Shown: positions 56,983 through 64,000 of the stretch, one piece after another
Layout: every line of letters starts with the position of its first letter
How positions within the stretch are numbered: the stretch's first letter is position 1
NCBI GenBank assembly: GCA_031279515.1
Contig: JAITII010000037.1
Location: 1 to 64,000 of the forward strand
Direction of reading: 5' to 3'
From: Deltaproteobacteria bacterium
GTDB lineage: Bacteria; Desulfobacterota; Desulfarculia; Adiutricales; Adiutricaceae
Length of the DNA stretch: 64,000 nucleotides
Made by a program: the position numbers and the translations under genes
The notes under the pieces: generated by a model
What the model saw: only the letters and a program-made list of their open reading frames with translations
The model's database searches: none
What the model was told of the DNA's origin: nothing

Positions 56983-58968
56983 TTATGGGTTACGAAAAGG
57001 GCCTGCCTCTTTCAGAAGGGTAAATTCAGTCCCTTTAACAGTTAAAAATACGGGTTCCACCCTGTATTCCCCCTGGCTATCAAAGGAAAAGGGTCCAGTG
57101 GCACCTGGGAAGCTCGTCTGCAACAAAAGGGCCCTTCCCAGGTTTACGCGGTTGGTACCTCCTGACCCCAATGCCGTCAAAATGGCCACGCCGGCATCAT
57201 AGCCGTAAGCTGCGAACTGGCCAGGATTTTTGCCGGTATTAGCCATATAGGTCTCGCTTAGGGCTAAGGCCTCAGGGCTGCGGCTTAAGGAACTAAAGGG
57301 AACTGGTATTGCAGAGTCCTTTAGATATCTTCCGGAATTCTGGGGGAGATCGGGGGTGACCCACAAAAGGGAGCCTAGGTACTCCATGCGGGTGACATCG
57401 TTATAGGCCATCTGAGCTAAGATTAAAGAGACCACCCTGGCTGAATCCGGCAGATACATGGCAGTATAACTGGTGGGCGCTTGATAGGAAGTGGAAGCCC
57501 TCCGGACGCTTTGTCCGCCTGAGACCCTGTCTACCGCATCCTTCCAGTTGCCAGTCTGAAAGTCGTAAGTGTCTTGGACAAGCACCTGGGCGCCTAAACG
57601 GACAGCCTCAGCCTGGAAATATGCCAGCATATTCTGGCCATAGCTGTCGTTGGGATAGAGGGCGGCAAGGCTTTTGTGCCCTTTATCCAAAACCGCATAA
57701 CGGGCAACGGATTCCGCCTGGTGCTTGGGGGTCAAAAAGATCCTAAAGACATAGTTTCTATCCTGGGTAATTCCCAAACGCTGGGAAATGGCGATAAGAG
57801 GAATGCCCACCTGCTGTGCCGTTTGCGCAGCAGCTAGGGCCTCGGGGCTGTTAATTGGTCCCACCACGGCTATGACAGTGGGATCGTCTGCCGCCTCGCT
57901 CACCAGGCGCACGGCATTTGCGGGCTTACCTTCAGTGTCCAGCTCCCTTATGGAAATGGGTGCCCCTGACTTATTAATGGCAATCCTTAAGCCGGCTAGG
58001 ATTTCCTGGGAAAAGGGAGCGCTATTGTCCTGGCTTAAAGGTAGGATAGCCGCTATCACCATTCCCTGGGGGATGGGCCCGGCTGTTAGCATACCGCCTG
58101 CCCCCTGGACTCCCCCTGCACCAGCCGGCGGCACATACTGGGCCGGATTAAAACTCGCACTTGGCGATGGCACCGAAGCCGGGCTAGTGCCCAAGCTTGC
58201 AAGGGACGCCGCCCAGGGATGGGTGGGGAAATAGTTCAGGAAATACTGTGCCTGGGCCTGGTAAGTGGCCATATCCCCGCTTTTTGCTGACTGAAAGGCC
58301 ATGAACCACACAGCCTCTGGGCCAGGATAGTTAGAGCCATACTGACGGGCTATGTTACTTAGCTCCTCTTGAGAAAGATGCTCTAAAGACGCCGCCAATC
58401 CCTGTATCGCCTGGTTTCTGGTGGTGGTATCTGCGGCACTTTGTACCGCTAAATAGGTCTGACCCGCCTCCGAGTACCTGCCTAACAAATAGAGGGAACC
58501 CGCCTCCACTAGACGCATTGCCGCTTGACCCTCTCCACTTAGTCCGCCTACTGCCGCCCTGGCAGCCTCCAAGGCTTCCTTGGGCCGGTTCATGGCCAGA
58601 TACACTTGGGGTAACCTTTCGGCAGCCTGGCGGGCATAGGACCCGCCGGGATACTCCTTTGCAAGGGTATTGTAAAGGCCCAGGGCAGCCCGGAAATCCC
58701 CCGCCCTTTCCGCCGCCGTACCAGCAGTAGAAAGTACCGCCTCCCTTATTGGGGAGCTGGGATTGGAGGAGAGATAAAGGTTGTAATCCCTCAAGGCCGA
58801 GCTAAAGTCGCCCCTGCGGGCCGCCTCGTCTGCCCGGTTAAGGACTGTGTCTCCAGCAGAATCCCACCCGGTAGACCCGCTTGGGCTGCCGGTAAAAGTT
58901 ATGCAGGAGCTTAAAAAGAGTACTAGTAGTAGGGTAAGGGGCAAGCGCGAGAGTGAGGGCAGGGACAT
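56983..58968 (-). CDS. LpoA-like lipoprotein: TPR plus type I periplasmic binding domain
   Basis: 661 residues. The signal ends in a lipobox, LFLSSC, so the protein is lipid-anchored. TPR-like helical pairs cover ~residues 45-280 (AARRGDFSSALRDYNLYLSS, AERAGDFRAALGLYNTLAKE). A Pro/Gly linker follows, then a Peripla_BP_6 domain (GMVIAAILPLSQDNSAPFSQ, IAVVGPINSPEALAAAQTA, AAYGYDAGVAILTALGSGG). TPR plus this fold is the layout of LpoA, the outer-membrane activator of the peptidoglycan synthase PBP1a. The same layout also occurs in other binding lipoproteins, so the role is inferred. Confidence 0.78.
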   Translation of the reverse strand: MSLPSLSRLPLTLLLVLFLSSCITFTGSPSGSTGWDSAGDTVLNRADEAARRGDFSSALRDYNLYLSSNPSSPIREAVLSTAGTAAERAGDFRAALGLYNTLAKEYPGGSYARQAAERLPQVYLAMNRPKEALEAARAAVGGLSGEGQAAMRLVEAGSLYLLGRYSEAGQTYLAVQSAADTTTRNQAIQGLAASLEHLSQEELSNIARQYGSNYPGPEAVWFMAFQSAKSGDMATYQAQAQYFLNYFPTHPWAASLASLGTSPASVPSPSASFNPAQYVPPAGAGGVQGAGGMLTAGPIPQGMVIAAILPLSQDNSAPFSQEILAGLRIAINKSGAPISIRELDTEGKPANAVRLVSEAADDPTVIAVVGPINSPEALAAAQTAQQVGIPLIAISQRLGITQDRNYVFRIFLTPKHQAESVARYAVLDKGHKSLAALYPNDSYGQNMLAYFQAEAVRLGAQVLVQDTYDFQTGNWKDAVDRVSGGQSVRRASTSYQAPTSYTAMYLPDSARVVSLILAQMAYNDVTRMEYLGSLLWVTPDLPQNSGRYLKDSAIPVPFSSLSRSPEALALSETYMANTGKNPGQFAAYGYDAGVAILTALGSGGTNRVNLGRALLLQTSFPGATGPFSFDSQGEYRVEPVFLTVKGTEFTLLKEAGPFRNP

Positions 58969-59064
58969 AAAGGCTCTTTCCTAAATATTTACTGTTATTT
59001 TCACTTTCTACCAAGGGGAGGCTAAAAGCTCCCCTGGTTTTGGTTTTTTGTTTTTTTGATTTCT

Positions 59065-60666
59065 TTAAAAGCCCAGCTGGGATAGGAGATCGTTTACCGC
59101 CCCCTGATCCAAACGGCTTTCCGCGCCCGGGCCCTTTAATTCCGAAGGTTCCCCTGTGGTGGAGAGCTTTTCCAGCATCTTGTCCACTTCCGCCTGAGCC
59201 ACCTTGTCGGTCTCCTCTTTGGGACGGCGGGCCGCAGGTGCCTCGTGGTGGGCCTTTATCTTGGTATCCACGGATACCAGCATGGAAAGGAGCTGGACCT
59301 GAATCTCCCCTATGAGGGCGACTATCTTTTTAATGCGCTGACCTGAAAGATCCTGGAAGGAAAGCGCCTCCATAATATGTGTGAGATGGTTTGTTGTGTT
59401 TTTTATCAGCTTATCCGAGGCGCCTATGGTCTGGATTATGACGTCCCTATCTTTATTCAAGATGGTAGTAGTGCCCTGTCCGCCTCCGCCAGCAGAGCCC
59501 CCTGAAGCTGTAACTAAAGCACCGCCTGCGATGAGGGAATCCAATTCTCCCACCAGGTGGCCCAAAGACGCGTACTGTCCTGCCCCGCCATTACCAGGTT
59601 GGGCAATAGCAGTGCTAGCTGCCACAGGCACTTCCGCTACCTTGGCCGGCACCTCTTCCACCTGGCCCTCCAGGGGCAAATTGGAGTCCAGAAAGATGCT
59701 CCCCAAGGTCTGGTTCATCTTTTTTAAAATTTCCCGATGCTTTTCAGCCTTGGTGTGGGTATAGATGATCTTCAAAAGTGAGGAGAGGGGAATATTATAC
59801 AGTCCATCGTCTTCTCCGATATTTAAGGCCAGCTCGGAAAGCTCGTGGATGATAGGCTCCTCGTCAAAGTCGCCTAGGGACTCCCGCATCTCTTTGATAT
59901 GGTCCTTTACAGACTCATTGGTGCAGAACTCGTAGAGGGTCTGGAAGATAGTATCTAGACTGAATACTACCATAGTACTGGGAGCAGCAACTGGCGCAGG
60001 CTCTGGGGCCTCCTTTGGGCTCCCATTGCCCCCAGAACCCTGGGAAAGCTTTTCCACAACGCTCTTAAGCTCCCCGAACTTTTCCACAAAGGCCTGGTAA
60101 TCCTTGCCATTGGCCCCGCTTACATCATTGGGGGTAGAGGTAGTATCTTCACCTTTAGGTTCTATGATGAACTCCAGGTTATTTAAGGCGCTCATCTGCT
60201 TATTTAGGTTATCCACATCCGCCTGAATAAGATCGGTTAGATCCATGATCTGGATGGAGGCCTTTTCAGTTATCTCCACCACCTCTTCCAACTGGCCCTT
60301 GGCATCTTCTAGATCCTCTCCGGTACGGGAGAGGCCATCCCCTTCCGCCACTGGGAGCTCATTTACCGAAATGGAGAGCTGGCGAGCCAATTGCCCGATA
60401 CTCCCAAAAAGCTCCTGGGAGATCTCCTGGAAAAACGCCGTTCCAGAACCATCCTTAGACCCATGCACGCTGTCTTCCGGAGCTTGTGGAGCAGCCGCAT
60501 CCTGGGGATGCGACTGCAAGCTAGCTCCCGGGCTTATAACTCCCATCCCAGTATTGGCCTTTACCAATTCTGGGGTGACTTTTATCTGATAAATAGCCTC
60601 GGGAGTCACTATGCGGAATTCACCCACTCCCAGCTCAAAGCCAATTACCGGAGGACTCGTGCTCAT
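59065..60666 (-). CDS. cheZ: Large CheZ-like chemotaxis phosphatase
   Basis: 533 residues from the ATG at 60666, with AAAAGGA five bases ahead. The catalytic helix of CheZ is clear near residue 435: EALSFQDLSGQRIKKIVALI, including the Asp and Gln that attack CheY-P. The last residues, DQGAVNDLLSQLGF, match the CheY-docking tail of CheZ almost exactly. Classic CheZ has ~215 residues. The extra N-terminal half has its own helical segments (FFQEISQELFGSIGQLARQL, ITEKASIQIMDLTDLIQ) and low-complexity linkers, and may be a partial duplication. It would end chemotaxis signals by dephosphorylating CheY in the cytoplasm. Confidence 0.82.
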   Translation of the reverse strand: MSTSPPVIGFELGVGEFRIVTPEAIYQIKVTPELVKANTGMGVISPGASLQSHPQDAAAPQAPEDSVHGSKDGSGTAFFQEISQELFGSIGQLARQLSISVNELPVAEGDGLSRTGEDLEDAKGQLEEVVEITEKASIQIMDLTDLIQADVDNLNKQMSALNNLEFIIEPKGEDTTSTPNDVSGANGKDYQAFVEKFGELKSVVEKLSQGSGGNGSPKEAPEPAPVAAPSTMVVFSLDTIFQTLYEFCTNESVKDHIKEMRESLGDFDEEPIIHELSELALNIGEDDGLYNIPLSSLLKIIYTHTKAEKHREILKKMNQTLGSIFLDSNLPLEGQVEEVPAKVAEVPVAASTAIAQPGNGGAGQYASLGHLVGELDSLIAGGALVTASGGSAGGGGQGTTTILNKDRDVIIQTIGASDKLIKNTTNHLTHIMEALSFQDLSGQRIKKIVALIGEIQVQLLSMLVSVDTKIKAHHEAPAARRPKEETDKVAQAEVDKMLEKLSTTGEPSELKGPGAESRLDQGAVNDLLSQLGF

Positions 60667-60725
60667 GGTAATCCTTTTACTTGCCCAAAAAGGCACACCC
60701 TTACCCGTCAATGGGGAAAATTAAA

Positions 60726-61109
60726 TCAATTGTCCAATAGTCTTATCAAAGTCTTGAAACGCAGAACGAAAAGGCTTTTATCTGTCCAAATTCTAGAAGT
60801 GGCCACTTCACCGGCTAGAAATAGGGGTGCGGAATGTCCAGTGGCAGGGCATAAGCTCCCGTCAACATCCAATTTGTGATTAGGGACTTCCATAGCCAGA
60901 CACAGAAAGGGGTCCTGGCCATGATCCTTCTGGCTGAGCCAGGAAGGCTGCCTATGCCTCCTGATGTGGATATGACCCCAGGGCAGCCTTTCACTATTGT
61001 CTAAAAGACGCCAAACTGGGTATACCCCAGGTTCCAAAAAGGCCCCCAAATCCATTTTACAGGTCCCCGCAGCAAAGTGGTAGCTAGAAGAAGAAAACTT
61101 AAAAGGCAT
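60726..61109 (-). CDS. Hypothetical protein upstream of the CheZ-like gene
   Basis: 127 residues (MPFKFSSSSYHFAAGTCKMD...). No family recognised. Composition is protein-like with Trp, Cys and His, and GC content matches neighbouring genes. There is no strong ribosome site; the ATG follows GGCGGCTAAACCCGCCGGGA. It lies 59 bases before the CheZ-like start and could be its operon partner. Confidence 0.4.
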   Translation of the reverse strand: MPFKFSSSSYHFAAGTCKMDLGAFLEPGVYPVWRLLDNSERLPWGHIHIRRHRQPSWLSQKDHGQDPFLCLAMEVPNHKLDVDGSLCPATGHSAPLFLAGEVATSRIWTDKSLFVLRFKTLIRLLDN

Positions 61110-61400
61110 TTAGATGCTCCCGGCGGGTTTAGCCGCCCGGCGCCGGTTGCCGGCGAAGTTAGATAAAGACAGGCTTTGGGATGGGGACAAAGGCACTCAT
61201 TATGGTACTAAACGCCCAAAATAGTTTAATGCAACTAAATGCCCTTTAGGGCATTTATTCTAGCAAAGGGGCGAAATCTAGTCAATTTAAGCCTAGAGGG
61301 GAAACCCTCTGCCCTTGGCCATCACTATAATTATATAAAATTTATTGTAATTATGCATGATTATTTAGGCCCGTAGTTTGAGAAGGAAAAAAGAGTTTTC

Positions 61401-61589
61401 CTATTTCTCTTTTCGGCAGTCCTGTACTTTTTCTAAAAGGTGCACCATTACTGAAAAATAATGCAATAATGATGCCTTATTTTCGGCATTTTTTGCAGCC
61501 TTTGCCTTTTTGGCCAATTCTTTCATCATCTTTTGGCTTATTTGTCCTTGGATATCAAGGGCAGCAAAAAAGCCTATAATTTCAGACAA
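61401..61589 (-). CDS. Hypothetical small helical protein
   Basis: 62 residues from a TTG start with AAAAGGGG ten bases upstream. The sequence (GQISQKMMKELAKKAKAAKN) is an amphipathic, Lys/Ala-rich helix. No family recognised. It may be real but short, and the start is non-ATG. Confidence 0.35.
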   Translation of the reverse strand: MSEIIGFFAALDIQGQISQKMMKELAKKAKAAKNAENKASLLHYFSVMVHLLEKVQDCRKEK

Positions 61590-61863
61590 ACTTACAAGAA
61601 CCCCTTTTAAAAGGCCCCATTTATTTAATCTTCACCAGCGAAGAAAAAAGTGCCTACAAAGACTCTGGGAGCTAGGCAAAGCCCAAGGCGAAGCCTTGAC
61701 AATGCCTAGAGATAGGTAAAACTTAGGTTCATGGGAAAAAAGGAGGGCGCTCTTAATGATAATTATAATTTAACTAATATATAAAAATATTAATACTACA
61801 TTAATAAATATAATTAACCAATAAATAGATTTGCTTTTTTGTCCAAATCTGCGTTTATAACTG

Positions 61864-61892
61864 TTGACAAACAATGTCCGTTTCGCTATAAA
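61864..61892 (+). promoter_or_regulatory. Sigma-70 promoter of tRNA-Gly
   Basis: TTGACA (61864-61869), exactly 17 bases, TATAAA (61887-61892). The tRNA begins 70 bases on. Confidence 0.85.
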
Positions 61893-61962
61893 GTGTAGAC
61901 CACTTTGAGGCACCTATTGCCCCTTTTTTCGCTTTCAACTCTTGCAAGATAATTTTCTTCTG

Positions 61963-62037
<75 letters not shown>

Positions 62038-62079
62038 ATACTTTTTTTATCGATATCTTTCTAAATTAGCCTCTTTAAA

Positions 62080-62126
62080 AAAAAAAGCCAAATCCTTGAT
62101 ACCTACAAGGCTTTGGCTTTTTTTTT
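62080..62126 (+). terminator. Rho-independent terminator after tRNA-Gly
   Basis: AAAAGCCAAATCCTTG, a seven-base loop, CAAGGCTTTGGCTTTT: about fifteen pairs with one T/C mismatch, then a run of T. It starts 43 bases after the tRNA. Confidence 0.88.
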
Positions 62127-62844
62127 GCTCTATATATATTCCGCCTTTAGCTTTTACAAGAAAATAATTCTTAGAAGTCCAAGATAAAACTTAACTACCT
62201 TTATTTTAAAGAAATATCCTTTGGAATACTAATGCTAAAAATAATAAGCAGAATGCCTTTAAGACAGGTTTTACCGTCTTTTAGGATTTTTCACATTGCA
62301 GAAATTTTAGCTGGCTCTTGGATGGGTTATACTTCCATAAAAGCCTATTTTTGCTTTAAAATTCACTAAAAATGCCCCTTTACGGGAAGCTCCAGGCGGG
62401 AAAAAAGGTTTTTTTAACGTGACTATTATCAAGAGTTTTAGCGTAAAAAATAAAGATACCTTATGCAATAATGTTTCTTTTTAGGAAGGGCACAAAAAAG
62501 TATCTAAAAATTAGTCTGTTCTTATAGTAATTCTTGTAATTCTACTTTTATTGTTTTTCTGTAGTTTCTGCCATGATGGGCTCGAAGCAAAGCTCAAAGC
62601 CTAGTACGGCGCCGACGGTAGAAGCGGGCCGTAAATGGCATATCTAGAATTGCCGTAGAGAGGTTTTAGGGGGCCGCCCTAGGGCAAACTACGCCTTTTT
62701 GCTGTTTTTCAGATAAAAGAGACTAAAAGAGAACAAATATCTGGCTCTTTACAAGAAATATTAAAGGTCTTAAGTGCTTGTCATTTTTACCATAAAAGAT
62801 TTGTCTGGCAAAACACTGGTTCATTTTCTATATCGTGTTCTCTA
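62127..62844. other. Spacer with an isolated GC-rich, structured patch
   Basis: About 720 bases without a gene. Most is AT-rich, but 62575-62705 is clearly richer in GC (GGCGCCGACGG, GGGGGCCGCCCTAGGGC) and is followed by CTTTTTGCTGTTTTT. A 25-codon frame from ATG 62573 ends at TAG in it. It could be a small RNA or the remnant of a gene. Confidence 0.4.
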
Positions 62845-63753
62845 TTAGTGTGATGATAATGAATAATTTTTTCTTTGTATGCTCCAGATGTCATCGCCAG
62901 GCCCTTTGCTAATTTCCCAGCCAATTGCTGGTGACATAAGCTCAAAGAGAGCCTCTTCTATGAACTTCTTTTTATCATCAAATTCAATCAAACCAGGTAC
63001 GAAATGCAAATATTCTTCAAGAGTTGCTTGCGAGACTAATGCTTTATCTCCCGGCGCAATTTTAGAGCTTAGCAAATGGTGCAAAAGTCTAGTAGCGTCA
63101 GATTCTATCGCTATTATTTCATTAAAGACTATTTCTTTCGGTTGATGGAATACCTTACCTTCGGGTACAATTGCTCGTATGGTTGAAAAATCACCTGTCT
63201 TTTGTTCAATAGAAAATCCATGAACGGCCTGATTTACTTCAGTGTATTTTTGCTTATTGTTTAGTTCAATTTTTAAATTATATACTTGATGAACTAATCT
63301 GAATAAAGACATTCCAAAAAGCTTAATTTGTTCAGCTAATGGAAATGTTATTAATGGAGATTTAATTTTTTGAAGAAAATTAACAACATTTTCTTCAACC
63401 ATCATATATTCCAGATTCTTTTTATTTTGCGATGAAATGGCGACTTCTCTAATGTTTGAATGAGACAACACGGGGCCTTCTTCAAACCGAGAATGTTGTG
63501 CAGCATTATAAGGTTTCTCAAAAGAGTAAAGACCTTGCAAAATATGCAAATCATTTGTATCAAGTAGTGATTCGGTATTATGAAATAATACACTGTGATG
63601 CTCTTGTTGGTAAGAGAGCTCATATCCTTTGTCTGTCCCGTGGTATTTTTGATATGCGCTGATAAATTGAGGCAAGACGAATACACCAGAGACAGAGCAC
63701 AAGGGCCAAGGAACTTTTAAAGTTTTGGGTTGAAATTTATAAACATCTTTCAT
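62845..63753 (-). CDS. Hypothetical protein, 302 residues
   Basis: I do not recognise this gene. It has a full-length ATG-to-stop frame with mixed alpha/beta composition (HGFSIEQKTGDFSTIRAIVP, VQ-like and Lys/Glu-rich helices, FVPGLIEFDDKKKFIEEALF near the end). No signal peptide, membrane helix or nucleotide-binding motif is visible. Codon use is more AT-rich than in housekeeping genes, like that of the giant STAND-like gene. The ribosome site is weak. The flanking spacers are AT-rich, and it may be accessory DNA. Confidence 0.6.
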   Translation of the reverse strand: MKDVYKFQPKTLKVPWPLCSVSGVFVLPQFISAYQKYHGTDKGYELSYQQEHHSVLFHNTESLLDTNDLHILQGLYSFEKPYNAAQHSRFEEGPVLSHSNIREVAISSQNKKNLEYMMVEENVVNFLQKIKSPLITFPLAEQIKLFGMSLFRLVHQVYNLKIELNNKQKYTEVNQAVHGFSIEQKTGDFSTIRAIVPEGKVFHQPKEIVFNEIIAIESDATRLLHHLLSSKIAPGDKALVSQATLEEYLHFVPGLIEFDDKKKFIEEALFELMSPAIGWEISKGPGDDIWSIQRKNYSLSSH

Positions 63754-64000
63754 GGAAAAATATTTTTATCTATGTGTTAATTATTTTGGGAACTATTATG
63801 ATTTATGAAATGATGGTAAAAATTTTTTGATGCTTCTATCATCGGTACGTAAAAAGTAGGTAATAACCTGGTAAAATCTCTTTGCAAGCTATATAATCTA
63901 GTGAATGCATTGTATTGTTATTAGATATTGGCTAATTTTTGTCATATAGAATTCTTGTAGACTTTTTACGTTTCATTCTTTTAATATTTGTTAAATGTTC

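Overview
The window looks like chromosome from a Gram-negative, diderm, motile and piliated bacterium. It carries lipid A and LPS-core genes (lpxK, waaA, a waaF-type heptosyltransferase), a type IV pilus assembly cluster (pilMNOPQ), flagellar and chemotaxis pieces (fliJ, motE, a CheZ-like phosphatase, an HPt protein) and Rnf-type electron-transfer genes. Together with a DUF3786 protein, this mix best fits a deltaproteobacterium (Desulfobacterota), but that placement is inference without a search. Compact, moderately GC-rich genes are separated by unusually long AT-rich spacers (about 0.5 to 1.7 kb), and several genes are broken or degenerate. This resembles a genome undergoing reduction, such as a host-associated lineage.

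Layout. 1-820: a His-rich metal-binding type protein with an unresolved 5' end. 0.9-3.9 kb: nth and tkt. 4.6-9.0 kb: a wbpA / wbpE / wbpB-wbpD set for a diacetamido-uronic acid sugar nucleotide, with a two-level tandem repeat inside it. 9.2-14.3 kb: an HPt-STAS-like protein, an MFS transporter, an RnfC-like protein and an RnfD-RnfB fusion. 14.3-26.2 kb: an AT-rich island with an ATPase-fold protein that has lost every catalytic motif, a small lipoprotein, a frameshifted remnant and a 2071-residue STAND-like P-loop protein. 26.2-30.5 kb: apgM, a thioesterase, a HExxH/DUF2786 protein and a small charged protein.

30.7-39.7 kb holds thrS-infC on the plus strand facing fmdB, waaF, lpxK, waaA, pheS, rplT and rpmI on the minus strand. 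Flipping the second block restores the usual thrS-infC-rpmI-rplT-pheS order, so a local inversion is likely. infC starts at ATT. pheT is not next to pheS. 40.2-47.1 kb: tRNA-Val(GAC) and the pil operon, with two pilP-like genes. 47.6-54.5 kb: an XRE regulator, an SCP2 protein, a periplasmic binding protein, DUF3786, fliJ-motE and a membrane protein. 55.4-61.1 kb: enolase, an LpoA-like lipoprotein and a large CheZ-like protein. 61.9-63.8 kb: tRNA-Gly(GCC) with a textbook promoter and terminator, then an unrecognised 302-residue protein.

The strongest candidates for new biology are the stand-alone 2071-residue STAND-like protein, the motif-less ATPase homologue in the same island, and the reduced Rnf pair with its RnfD-RnfB fusion and no visible RnfA, RnfE or RnfG.
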